Of a stretch of 64,000 nucleotides of DNA, positions 10,004-19,772 are shown one piece after another. Position 1 is the first letter of the stretch; each line of letters begins with the position of its first letter. The notes below the pieces were generated by a model. It was not told the origin of the DNA. It was given only the letters and a program-made list of their open reading frames with translations, and ran no database searches. This DNA comes from Nosema muscidifuracis (Eukaryota > Microsporidia > Nosematidae). The stretch spans positions 124,001 to 188,000 of the forward strand of contig JAIOKI010000004.1 of NCBI GenBank assembly GCA_028335825.1. The letters run 5' to 3'. The position numbers and the translations under genes were made by a program.

Positions 10004-11407
10004 TCATTTATTTATTATTTTAAGTATGTGTATTTCTCTGTAATTACACATTATTATTCCATCTTCTGTATTTATAAAAGCTCTACAGGTTCCTACACTA
10101 TTCTTCTTATTAATAAATTTAAAATTATTATCCATAATTTTTAACCCTTTCTTATTATCTGTGAAATATATAAAATAATTAGAATCTTCTATAATTCCTA
10201 TAACTGTATTTTTATTTTCTTGTGTCTCTTTTACATATTTAAAATTTTTATCTATAAATATTAACCCTCCTTCATTATTTATTACAAGATAATCTTTAAG
10301 ACCTACTAATTTTCTAAAAGAGAATTTATCTTCATAAATTATCTTATTAATTAATTTCATTTCTCTAGTGTATTGTAAAATATCTCCTGATAAACTAAGA
10401 CCAAATATTGAATTATTAAAATATGTCAAATCTATTAATTTGTTATGAACTTCTTCTATAATTTCTAAATCTTCGTCAAGTACAAGGCTATTATCACCAA
10501 GTACATAAAGATAATTATCAAAAGATCTTAATTTATTTATATTTCTAGTAAATACTTTCTCTATGTTAATTATCTTATAAACATTATTAGTATTCTGTAA
10601 TACTTTTAATTTATTAAATTTATTATTACAAATAAATATCTTATTATTGTAATATTCTATATCTGATATATTAAATTTATCTACTTTAAGAGAATATACT
10701 AATTTATAATCTTCTAAGATATAAATTATATTCATTGTATCTACTAAACATATCTGATCATTATTATGTTTAATAAATTTTATATTAAAATTTGTTTTAA
10801 ATATTCCTGGTACAAAACTAATAGTAAAATCAGAAAAAGAAGGAATTTCAGTCTTCTTAAATTTTTTAGTATTTATCCAATTAGCATCATTTTTAAAATT
10901 ATTTCTTAAAACTTCTTCTTCACTTTCTGAATCTTCCCATGCTTCTTTATCAGAGGATGAACTGATAAAGACTTTATCATCACCAAAATAATCTTCTTCA
11001 CTTTCTGAATCAGATTGAGCTTCACATGAAGAAGAATATTCTTCTATATTTGATTCTTCATTTGATTCTTCATTTAATTCTTCTATATTTGATTCTTCAT
11101 TTGATTCTTCATTTAATTCTTCTATATTTGATTCTTCATTTAATTCTTCTATATTTGATTCTTCACTTGATATTTTTTCATTCGATTCTTCATTTGACAT
11201 TTCCTCAATATTTGATTCTTCACTTGACATTTCCTCAATATTTGATTCTTCATTTAATATTTCCTCTATATTTGATTCATCTGAAATATTAAAATTTTCA
11301 CCATCTTCCACATCACTTACAGATATATTCTCTATTATTTTTATATCGTCTTTATTTAAATTTCTAACTTCTTCATTTTCTTTTTCATGTATACTATATT
11401 TATGCAT
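10004..11407 (-). CDS. Acidic WD-type protein, Utp18-like candidate
   Basis: 467 residues. Residues 1-150 are an extremely acidic Ser/Glu/Asn tail with about ten tandem EESNIEE and LNEESNEE units, encoded by a DNA repeat at about 11040-11275. It is followed by DKEAWEDSESEEEVLR and then a beta-propeller-like part to the end. The layout (acidic tail, an AW-D-S-E/D motif, a short basic piece, a single propeller ending HILKI) resembles Utp18, a U3 snoRNP/small-subunit processome factor in the nucleolus. The blades are very diverged, so other nucleolar WD proteins are possible. The start lacks a clear CCC run (AACCGTTATC precedes it). The acidic repeat is likely to vary in copy number between strains. 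Confidence 0.4.
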   Translation of the reverse strand: MHKYSIHEKENEEVRNLNKDDIKIIENISVSDVEDGENFNISDESNIEEILNEESNIEEMSSEESNIEEMSNEESNEKISSEESNIEELNEESNIEELNEESNEESNIEELNEESNEESNIEEYSSSCEAQSDSESEEDYFGDDKVFISSSSDKEAWEDSESEEEVLRNNFKNDANWINTKKFKKTEIPSFSDFTISFVPGIFKTNFNIKFIKHNNDQICLVDTMNIIYILEDYKLVYSLKVDKFNISDIEYYNNKIFICNNKFNKLKVLQNTNNVYKIINIEKVFTRNINKLRSFDNYLYVLGDNSLVLDEDLEIIEEVHNKLIDLTYFNNSIFGLSLSGDILQYTREMKLINKIIYEDKFSFRKLVGLKDYLVINNEGGLIFIDKNFKYVKETQENKNTVIGIIEDSNYFIYFTDNKKGLKIMDNNFKFINKKNSVGTCRAFINTEDGIIMCNYREIHILKIINK

Positions 11408-12064
11408 TATAAAGATAACGGTTGTTAAAAAAAGAAAAATTTAAAAATTTAAGAAAGAGAGATAAAAATAAAGTAAGATTTATCTTAAAATATAAAAATA
11501 GTTACTAATAAAAATTAAATAAATTTTATCTTCATAGAAAAAAATGATTATTTGAATTTTATTTCTGAATGTATAATTAAATAGAAATTTTAATTTATCA
11601 TTTTTTTAAATAGAAAAGAGTAGCTTCATTTTTAAATAATACATTTAATAAGTGTATTACTCATTATAAAATACATTTAATATTTATATTAATTATTATA
11701 AAGTACATTTAATATTTATATTGATTATTTTAGAATACATTTAATATGTGTATTAATTATTTTAGAATACATTTAATATTTATATTACTTATTATAAAAT
11801 ACATTTAATATGAGTATTACTTATTATAAAATACATTTAATATTTTCATTTTATATAAATTTTACAATTCTTAAAATATCAATTTTAGATCATTCTTAAT
11901 TAAATATACCTGTCAAATTAATTTAAAAAAAGTTTAATTTCTTTTTGTTTAATAGTAAACAAACATTTAAATATTAATATATTAAAATTATAATATTATA
12001 AATCCCCATCACTTTAATTTTTAAAGCATAATTAGTTTATAAATAAATAAAAAATTAACCCTAA
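11408..12064. repeat. Spacer with 33-nt tandem repeat
   Basis: From about 11640 to 11850 there are six copies of AATACATTTAATATTTATAT followed by TANTTATTATAAA variants. The remaining part of this 657-nt divergent spacer is plain AT-rich DNA; the CCC motif of the next gene lies at 12058-12060. Confidence 0.65.
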
Positions 12065-13030
12065 ATGTATTATAAAAGACTTTTACCATTGATTATGTTA
12101 TCAATTTGTTTAGGTACAGAAAATACAGAAGAAAAAAATAATAATGCTGATAAGGAAGAAGACAAAGAAAAAGTTAAGAAAAGTTTATCAGAATTAGGTG
12201 AAATTCTTTTAACTGATGTAGCTTTTTCTGCATTTTATAGATATTTCAATTTAATAATTAGTTTTTTGAAAGCTAAAAATTCTAATGAAATAGAAGAACA
12301 AGATCTGAAAGATCTTCTTTCTTTTCTTGTTCTTGAAAATTCTAAAAGAAAAACTGTTATTGGAAAAACAATTATGGATAATTTTTATGAATTTATAAAA
12401 ATGGCTGCTAAGAGTGTACCAGAATTGATCAAATATACTTATAATTCATTTCTTGAATCTGATAATAAAGTGACCCCACAAAAAGTCAAAGATATTTTTC
12501 CTAATCAAGTTAGTTCTGATAAAATATCTATTCAAGAATATGCTAATAACTTAAGTGAAGATCGTAAAGAAGAATTAATAGCTGGTATAGTAGAAAGATA
12601 TATTGATAATGTAAAAGAAGAAAATCTTGTTGTACATTTAAAAGTAGATAGAGAAAAATTAAGAGATGAAATTTTTAATGGAAAGTTTGAAAATATACCT
12701 GAAAATATGTGTATAGAAGATGATTTCGTAGATTTCGTTTTGAAATATAAATCTAAAGTTACAGTTGATGAGTACAACAATTTAGCTGAATTTATTAGTA
12801 TAGTAAAAAATAATAAGAAAGTAGATCATATTAAAGAGATGCAAGAAAAAGCTCCTGGTAATTTTTTCTTTTTAAATAACGGTGAAAAAGAATTAAATTG
12901 GATTAGCTTATTTTATCACGGTGGGAATTATTTGGTAAAGAATTATGATCAACTTGTCAAAGAACTAGCTGAAATTAAGAAAGATATAGAGACGTTAGAA
13001 GATAAAGTTGATCCTGTTGTAGAATCTTAA
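12065..13030 (+). CDS. Secreted hypothetical protein, 321 aa
   Basis: Residues 1-18 (MYYKRLLPLIMLSICLGT) form a signal peptide with a likely cleavage after Gly/Thr. The mature part is lysine- and glutamate-rich and helical, with a predicted coiled coil in the last 30 residues (LVKELAEIKKDIETLEDKV). There is no second membrane segment and only one Cys in the mature part. I do not recognise a family. Such proteins are common in microsporidia as spore wall, polar tube or host-directed secreted proteins, but nothing here picks among these. The start follows TTAACCCTAA-ATG. Confidence 0.7.
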   Translation: MYYKRLLPLIMLSICLGTENTEEKNNNADKEEDKEKVKKSLSELGEILLTDVAFSAFYRYFNLIISFLKAKNSNEIEEQDLKDLLSFLVLENSKRKTVIGKTIMDNFYEFIKMAAKSVPELIKYTYNSFLESDNKVTPQKVKDIFPNQVSSDKISIQEYANNLSEDRKEELIAGIVERYIDNVKEENLVVHLKVDREKLRDEIFNGKFENIPENMCIEDDFVDFVLKYKSKVTVDEYNNLAEFISIVKNNKKVDHIKEMQEKAPGNFFFLNNGEKELNWISLFYHGGNYLVKNYDQLVKELAEIKKDIETLEDKVDPVVES

Positions 13031-13059
13031 GTTAAATTAAAAATATCGTGGAGTTTCAA

Positions 13060-13300
13060 TGTAAACTAAAATATTAAATAAATACCTTTAATAATTTAAT
13101 ATACTTAAATACCTTTAATAATTTAAGATAGTTAAATACTTTTAATAATTTAAAATATTTAAAAATTATCAATTTCAATGTAAACTAAATTTATTTAAAT
13201 ACCTTTAATAATTTAAAATATTTAAACATTTCAATTACAATGTAAACTAAAATTTATTTAAATAATAAATAAATACTTTAAAATACTTAAATGTTATCAA
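13060..13300. repeat. Tandem repeat of about 30 nt
   Basis: About six imperfect copies of AAATACCTTTAATAATTTAA plus ATATTTAAA, some interrupted by TTTCAATGTAAACTAAA. It occupies half of the 477-nt spacer before RPL26. Confidence 0.65.
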
Positions 13301-13507
13301 TTACAATCTAAAAACTAATTTTTTTATATCAGAGTGTAAGAAATTATGTTTTACAATTTTATATGTATATTATTTATATTTGATTTAATAATTACAATCC
13401 TGATTAAAATAAAAGAAAATCTTAAAATTTTGACAAGATGATTTTTTCTCTGCTATATCACCCTTGGAAAAAATGGAAAATTATTTTTAAAAATTTTAAC
13501 CCCAAAA

Positions 13508-13927
13508 ATGTTAGCTGGAAGAAAAACTAAATCAAGTTTAAGAAAGAAACAAAGAAAAGCCATGTTTACTGCCACAGGAAAAGACAGACTTAAAAGAATG
13601 AGCAGTCATTTATCTGAAGAATTAAGAAGTGTTTATGGATTCAGATCATTCCCTATAGCTGTTGGTGATATTGTTAGAGTTCATTCTGGAGCTTACAAAG
13701 GAAAAGAAGGACAAGTACTTGAAGTAAAACTTAATGATTATAGAATTACAGTTGAAGGATGTTTAGAAGAAAACGAGGAGAAGGAAAATGTACCAGCATT
13801 GTTACATCCTTGTAATGTCACTTTTATTAAATTCAATATGGATGGTTCTAGACAAGAAATGTTAGAAAAAAAGAAAGAATCACGTGTTAAACATTTTGAG
13901 ATACTTAATAAGCGTACTGCTCAATAA
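13508..13927 (+). CDS. RPL26: 60S ribosomal protein L26 (uL24)
   Basis: 139 residues of normal family length. The KOW motif is at about 55-85 ([24 protein letters not shown]), preceded by [17 protein letters not shown], which matches the eukaryotic L26 signature SxELRxKYxxRSxPI. The C-terminal part [23 protein letters not shown] corresponds to IHPSKVVITKLKLDKDRKxILERK. uL24 binds 25S rRNA near the exit tunnel and is an early assembly protein. The start follows AACCCCAAAA-ATG and no intron is seen. Confidence 0.95.
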   Translation: MLAGRKTKSSLRKKQRKAMFTATGKDRLKRMSSHLSEELRSVYGFRSFPIAVGDIVRVHSGAYKGKEGQVLEVKLNDYRITVEGCLEENEEKENVPALLHPCNVTFIKFNMDGSRQEMLEKKKESRVKHFEILNKRTAQ

Positions 13928-14041
13928 ATTAATTAACTTATAACTTAGTTTATTTTCTTAAAAAAATGTGTTATTTTGATTTTCTATATTTCGTACTAAA
14001 AAACTTAGATTTCAATTAAAAATCAATAAATATTTTAACCC

Positions 14042-14677
14042 ATGAAAAATGGTTGTAGTGTCTTTGTAGGAAATATTGATTTTGAGGTTTCAGAAAAAGA
14101 TCTAATAAATGAACTTGGTGCTGTTGGTAAAGTAGTAAGTTTTAAGTTAATGATAGATAAAAATACTAATAAGTCGAAAGGTTTTGGGTTTTGTGAATAC
14201 GAATCTCCTTTGATAGCTGAAAAGGCTATTAAACATTTAAATATTTCTTTTAACGGCAGACCTGTTGTAATAAATTATGCAGAAAAAGATACTCCAGTAG
14301 AAGTCAAAGAAGAGAATGCTACATTAGATATAAATAATATAATCAATGTTTTAAATAATATGGATGCTGATAATTTAAAAGAGGTAGTTTTGTATCTTAA
14401 AAATCTTGCTATAGCTCAGCCTACATATTTTAAGGAACTACTTATAAAAAATAATCAGCTAGTTTATGCGCTTATTTATTCTCTTAAATCGTTGAAATTG
14501 GTTGATGACTCAGTAATTAATGAATTTGTTAAACAGTCTTTAAAAATTGATGACAATAAATTACAAATATTAGAAAGAATTAAAAGTATGAGTGATGAAG
14601 AGTTGGATACATTTTCTGATGATGTTAGATCAAAAATAATTCAATTAAGGGAATTTATTTATAAATCAAGAGAATAA
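14042..14677 (+). CDS. RNA15: Cleavage stimulation factor CstF64/Rna15
   Basis: 211 residues. An RRM covers about 5-85 (RNP2 VFVGNI; RNP1 KGFGFCEY at 46-53). A hinge follows with ALIYSLKSLKLVD-like helices preceded by PTYFKELLIKNNQLVYALI, the CstF77/symplekin-binding hinge of CstF64, and a short helical C terminus resembling the Pcf11-binding domain. This factor reads the GU-rich element downstream of poly(A) sites during mRNA 3' end formation. The Pro/Gly-rich middle found in animals is missing, making the protein compact. The start follows AACCC-ATG. Its neighbour converges from the other strand with a 27-nt gap, so the two mRNAs probably overlap at their 3' ends. Confidence 0.85.
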   Translation: MKNGCSVFVGNIDFEVSEKDLINELGAVGKVVSFKLMIDKNTNKSKGFGFCEYESPLIAEKAIKHLNISFNGRPVVINYAEKDTPVEVKEENATLDINNIINVLNNMDADNLKEVVLYLKNLAIAQPTYFKELLIKNNQLVYALIYSLKSLKLVDDSVINEFVKQSLKIDDNKLQILERIKSMSDEELDTFSDDVRSKIIQLREFIYKSRE

Positions 14678-14704
14678 ATTGTATAAATTAATAAATTAAA
14701 TATT

Positions 14705-15982
14705 TTAATTAACGTTATTTATTGATGTTTTGTTTGTATTCTGACTTAAGTCTTCTATAAACAAACTTACGAAAATATCTTTGATACCATTAAAGAATAT
14801 CAAACAAGAAGGAATAAGCAAAAGACAAACTAGAAATTTCAATGTATTTGATCTTATTTTCATATGTATTAATAAGAAAATGAAAGGAAACAAGAAAGAT
14901 ATAAAATTATCCGAAGAGATACTTAACAACTCAAATATTCTACCAGCTTCAATATTAGGAATACAATTAAAAGCAGTAATTAAAAACAATACGGAAGTGG
15001 CTACAATTTGATGAATCTTCTTGCTCAGTGAATTATCGTATCTAAAAAATCTTTTTATAGCCGCTATGGCTGGTGCAACTTGCATTGGAAACCCTGAGAT
15101 TAAAACAAAAATTGCGAAAAATGATTGGATTTTGAGTGCGTACCATAAAAATATATTATTTAGCTCTAAATATTGATTAATATGTGAATTATTATCAGAA
15201 AAAATCTTTATAATATCTTGTTGACCTATAGAATTACCTATAAGACGATATCCTAAAAAACCACCAAATCCGTATATTAAAAATCCACATAATGGTGCAC
15301 ATATAGACACAATCAAAATATTGTACATCCTTTTGTTTTCAAGACAAGAATATAATTCAACCATATTAGCCTGACAACAGAGTGCAAATATGAAATAACT
15401 GATACTGAATGTGTAATTGTATGAAATTGGATCTGCAACTACATGATTTCCAATATAATCTGATAAATAGAAATTACAAAAAGCTAGTAATGATAATAAA
15501 GATCCAATACATGCAACACTTATATAAGAAAAGAATTTGAGATTAGAAAACTTTTCAATTTGTACCATAATAAACAATATTATAGACATAGATACAGTTA
15601 AAAATACTTCTAAATAATAAGTGTCAATATTTACTTTGTAATGTACTGGTATAAATGCCACAATTAGATTCGTTATATATTTCTGAAACGCTATGCCAGT
15701 AAATATAGACGAAAATAAAAGACAAAAATCTATAAAATATTTAAGCTTTGGTGAAAATTTTGCACCAAGTCCTGAATATGATGGATTATCTCCAAAATTC
15801 TTCGAAGAAATAGTAATAGCTATTATTGATAAAATCGTAAACGTCGATACAATAAATAAAAAAATCCAGCTAAAAAGAAATCCGGAATTCATGAAAGCAG
15901 CTGGCATATAATTAATTCCCGATCCTAGCATTGAGTTTATAACCATCAATATCGCTGATATTGTTCCTAAATTGCTTGACAT
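14705..15982 (-). CDS. Amino-acid permease, AAAP/SLC38 type (copy 1)
   Basis: 425 residues with about 11 membrane helices. The N terminus ISAILMVINSMLGSGINYMPAAF carries the unwound-helix glycine motif of AAAP-family permeases (GSGI). Proton- or sodium-coupled amino-acid carriers of this family sit in plasma or vacuolar membranes. It is clearly paralogous to the gene at 17094-18398: both share the helix-1 motif and also HINQYL and GFPMQVAPA-like segments. Such carriers let microsporidia import host amino acids. The start follows TTACCCCAATT-ATG. Substrate and membrane cannot be deduced. Confidence 0.85.
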   Translation of the reverse strand: MSSNLGTISAILMVINSMLGSGINYMPAAFMNSGFLFSWIFLFIVSTFTILSIIAITISSKNFGDNPSYSGLGAKFSPKLKYFIDFCLLFSSIFTGIAFQKYITNLIVAFIPVHYKVNIDTYYLEVFLTVSMSIILFIMVQIEKFSNLKFFSYISVACIGSLLSLLAFCNFYLSDYIGNHVVADPISYNYTFSISYFIFALCCQANMVELYSCLENKRMYNILIVSICAPLCGFLIYGFGGFLGYRLIGNSIGQQDIIKIFSDNNSHINQYLELNNIFLWYALKIQSFFAIFVLISGFPMQVAPAIAAIKRFFRYDNSLSKKIHQIVATSVLFLITAFNCIPNIEAGRIFELLSISSDNFISFLFPFIFLLIHMKIRSNTLKFLVCLLLIPSCLIFFNGIKDIFVSLFIEDLSQNTNKTSINNVN

Positions 15983-17093
15983 AATTGGGGTAAAAAATAT
16001 TTATAAAAAACAGTTATGCTAATTAAAAACCAATTTGAAAGATTTGAAACTTCGAACAAATAATAAAATGGCGTATTTCGAATTCTTTTGCCTTACAAAA
16101 CACTTTTATAAATTAATAAACCAATAATATATTTTTATATTATTAAGCTACTGGAAATTGCATTCTTGATTAAGTTTGTGAAATGATCTGTAATATTTCA
16201 GTTTTTATTTTTTGTCTTCTTTAATCCATAGGAACACTCTTAAAGGTCTTCTTTATTTGATTGATCAAATGTATGTTTGATAATTTTTAATATTTTGTGT
16301 GGTATTTTTAATTTTATTTCTCATGTGAAAACGCACGAAATTTTTAGTTTTACATTCATTTATTAATTTAATTCATTTTTACTAATTGTAGATAGTCAAA
16401 TCAAATGAAACTTTTTTCTTTCTAAAAATAGTCATGATATCGGGTTTGTTCTATTTTTCTTATCAAATATTTTAATTGTAGTCTTCACTCTGATTTAACA
16501 CATTTATTAACATCTATCTGTTATAAAAAAATCTCTTATTAAAAAAAATAAAAATATTTATTGGAAAAATAAAATCAGTATAGAAGAAAAACCACCCGGC
16601 CATCAGAATCTCCACTGAGAAAACAAACATCAATAGTGCGCTTTACACGCCAGCATACCTTTACGGCCTCGCTTTTAGAAAAAATCTCTTATTTTTTTTA
16701 TTTATTGTCAATTTTATATTTTTCACAGAAGTAGATACAAGCATTTCCAAATGTATTCTATTTATACAAATAGACATGACTCTGCATTTTCTTACTTCTT
16801 GCTGTCATATAATATAATTTTTTATTAATATTAAAAAATAATAGAATTATTTAAGAAAAAACAGTATAGATCAATGATTAAAGACATATTATTATACTAA
16901 TTTAACTTGTTTGTAACTAACATTATAAATTTTGTATGGTTAATTACTAATTATGACTACCTTAATAAATAATTATAAAAAAATACAAGAATTATTAAAA
17001 ATATATAAATTAACTTTATAAAAAGTTAGAACTGCTAGATTTTTTATTAATTTTGATAAAATATTGCCCAAATAAAAATTTTATTAAGAATTC
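15983..17093. other. Spacer between permease paralogues
   Basis: About 1.1 kb without a protein gene that I can support. Apart from the G+C-rich island described separately, it is AT-rich DNA without clear tandem repeats and less simple than most spacers in this window, which could reflect an old duplication remnant. Confidence 0.4.
16591..16676. other. G+C-rich island, possible small structured RNA
   Basis: About 86 nt that by my count are near half G+C (42 of 86), in surroundings mostly below one quarter. In this window comparable islands are the tRNAs and U2. It starts with CCACCCGGCCATC and ends CTTTACGGCCTCGC followed by TTTT; on the other strand it ends GCCGGGTGG followed by TTTTT, so either strand has a Pol III-like terminator. 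Short self-complementary pieces are visible (GGCC at both ends, TCTC-CACT-GAGA, GCG-CTTTACA-CGC). I could not match it to tRNA, 5S, U1, U4, U5, U6 or SRP RNA by eye. Confidence 0.3.
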
Positions 17094-18398
17094 TTAAATA
17101 GTAGTATTAGTGATCAAAGGAGGTGCATTAATCATACCATCGTCACCCATTAAATTATTCATCACAGCTAATGAACATCCATAAAAGCAATAGATCAAAC
17201 TTGAAGCAGAAATTATATATGAAGGAATCAATTTTAAGTACTTCATTAGCTTATTATCCGAATTTCCATTTTTACTAAGGATATAAAATATAAATGGGAA
17301 CAAAAATGAAATAAATCCTACTGCAGAAGGACCAAGAAGACCATAAATAAGTCCAAGAGGAACATTTGGAATAAGATTTATAATTGTTAAAGTAAGCATG
17401 AGTATTAAAACAATCAATCCATGAAATTTTATTGAATCTGGGTTTTCAACTGTAATAAGTTGTTTGAAAAAACGGGTGGCTGGCACAAGCTGCATTGGAA
17501 ATCCAACAACAAGAATCAATATCGCACAAAGTCCTTGAAATTTTAGCAAATATCCTAAATTACTTCCTATACTAGTAAGATACTGATTTATATGCGATTC
17601 TTTATCTAAGAATTGCATTATAATATCATTATTTCCAATATAATCACCAATAAGTCTATAACCAAGATAACCTGCCGAACCATAAACAGCTAAACCAAAG
17701 AAGGAAGCGTATGCAGCTATCTTTATTAAGTTTGCTTTACTTTTATCTTTAATTTCTTTAAAAACCTGTGGAATATTAATCTGAACAGACATAGCTAATA
17801 TAAAATACGACAAACTGAATGAGAAATCGGTTGTATTATCGATCATTCTAGTTGGATCATTAATATAATCTGGAATCCAAAAATTGAAAAATCCTAAGAC
17901 AAATATAAGGGAACTAACACAGAACACACTCATATAAGACAGTATCTTCAAATTTCCAAAATCTTTTATCATAGCTAGAGCAGTTAATGGAATCGTAAAA
18001 CATATCAAAATAAAACTTTTTAACGCATTTTCAAATTCAACACCATTACCTGGAAAGAAATCTTTAACAGCAGAATATACTAACGTATTGATATATTTCT
18101 GGAACCCAAGAGCTGTAAAAAAAGCAGCACATAAAACAACATAATCGATAGCTGTTTTCAGATATTTCGAATATTTTTTTCCAAGATTAGCGTAAGAGAG
18201 TTCTCCAACATATTTTGATGAACATCTAAACAATACGTAAATTGAATAGGTTGTCAGACAAGCCACGAGAAATAAAATACCAATTGCAAAAAGAACACCA
18301 GAATTTTTGAATGAAGCAGGCATAAAATTGATTCCAGATCCAAGCATCGTGTTTATAATTACAGCTACTGCAGTTATAGTACTAAACTTTCCTTCCAT
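17094..18398 (-). CDS. Amino-acid permease, AAAP/SLC38 type (copy 2)
   Basis: 434 residues, about 11 membrane helices, paralogous to the permease just downstream on the same strand. The N terminus ITAVAVIINTMLGSGINFMPASF has the conserved GSGI of AAAP transporters. Other shared blocks are LGYRLIGDYIGNNDIIMQF, SHINQYL and VGFPMQLVPA. The two differ most in the final helices and tails, so they may handle different substrates. The start ATG lies two bases after TACCC (TACCCAT-ATG). Confidence 0.87.
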   Translation of the reverse strand: MEGKFSTITAVAVIINTMLGSGINFMPASFKNSGVLFAIGILFLVACLTTYSIYVLFRCSSKYVGELSYANLGKKYSKYLKTAIDYVVLCAAFFTALGFQKYINTLVYSAVKDFFPGNGVEFENALKSFILICFTIPLTALAMIKDFGNLKILSYMSVFCVSSLIFVLGFFNFWIPDYINDPTRMIDNTTDFSFSLSYFILAMSVQINIPQVFKEIKDKSKANLIKIAAYASFFGLAVYGSAGYLGYRLIGDYIGNNDIIMQFLDKESHINQYLTSIGSNLGYLLKFQGLCAILILVVGFPMQLVPATRFFKQLITVENPDSIKFHGLIVLILMLTLTIINLIPNVPLGLIYGLLGPSAVGFISFLFPFIFYILSKNGNSDNKLMKYLKLIPSYIISASSLIYCFYGCSLAVMNNLMGDDGMINAPPLITNTTI

Positions 18399-19772
18399 AT
18401 GGGTATTTCAATTAATTTTTTATTTAAATAAATTATTTAAAAGTCTTGTCTTAATATAAAATTTTTATGTATTCAATTTTATTTACCATATTCATATTTT
18501 TAAATTTTTTTTAATTATTCGATTTTGTTTACCATAGTCATTTTATTAATTATATTCTCAAATTTTAAAATTTTTTAAGTATTCAATTTTATTTAATCAA
18601 TCATATTTTCAAATTTAAAAATTTAATTTTATTTATCATAATTATTTCATCAATCATATTTTCAAATTAAAAATTTTTAATCTGAAAAAATATAAACATA
18701 ATAAAATTTAAATTAAGAAACAAAATGAATTATGGAAATCTTAATATGTAAACGTATATATTTGTCATTTTTAAATCATTTACATAGTTATGATTTTTAT
18801 AATAATTATTTAATAAAAATTAAAAAAAATTAATTCAAAGATATTTTATAGAAAATATAATAAAATCAAAATACATAAATAACTAAAATAAAAATTGATT
18901 TATATTTGTTAACTATGATAATAAATTATTGCTTTACTTCTTTATATCTAAAGAACATTTAATTGACGTATTCATGATATGGATATTTATTTATTAATTA
19001 TTTCGATTAATAAATTAAATAAGTATGAGAATCATCCCATCTTAATCTTTACTGTTAAAAGAGATATTTGTTTGTAAACACATTAAGTTGACTGATAGTG
19101 AGACTGTAAAATTAATTTAATTTATTTGTTAATCATAATACAGAGTTATCTCACATAAGCATCATTTTCTTACGCCATTATTCTAAACGATGACGTAACG
19201 GGAAAATTATATATTTTTTGATTAAAAAAGATTATCTCTTAAACTCAGTGACATTGATATTTAATATAGATCTGCGTCATTAAATAACTAAAACATATCA
19301 GAAATTACAAAAACATTACATAGATTGTGTGATTTTTTGGATATAATGATATTAAAAATAAAATATTTAAAATAGCTTTTATCCAAGCATATATCAATTA
19401 TTAAATTCCTATAATTATTCATTTTTGTATTTCTTTTGACTAGACGAAATATTCATAGTTATAAAATTTTTATGTAAAAAAAATATTGACATCAGTGATA
19501 AATTAATTTTTTTAAAGAAAGATTTTTTATTATAAATAAATTTTAGTCATGCTTATAGAGCTTTTGATGTAACGAATCTACTGAGATCAGTGGTATATTA
19601 ATTTTTTAATAATTAGTACTTATAATTTTTAAATTTTTTAAGTTAAGTTATTTAATTAATTTTAAATAATAAAATTTACTACTATAAATATTTTACTTCA
19701 TTAAAATAAATTTGATAAATTATTTTTTTAATTCAATTCGTTATATTTAATAATTTTTTTTATTTATCCATA
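18399..19772. other. Gene-free AT-rich spacer
   Basis: About 1.37 kb. From about 18460 to 18680 there are loose repeats of TTCAAATTTTAAAAATTTTT and TATTCAATTTTATTTACCAT. The remainder shows no start motif, RNA-like island or coding-like frame that I can support. Confidence 0.4.

Noticed and set aside
11026-11292. Plus-strand open frame coding Leu/Ile/His repeats
   Set aside because: It is the antisense reading of the acidic repeat of the Utp18-like gene.
16591-16676. 5S rRNA or tRNA in the G+C island
   Set aside because: A faint resemblance of the minus-strand end (GGAGATTC ... CCGGGTGG) to the 3' part of 5S rRNA was seen, but the 5' part does not match and no cloverleaf can be drawn.
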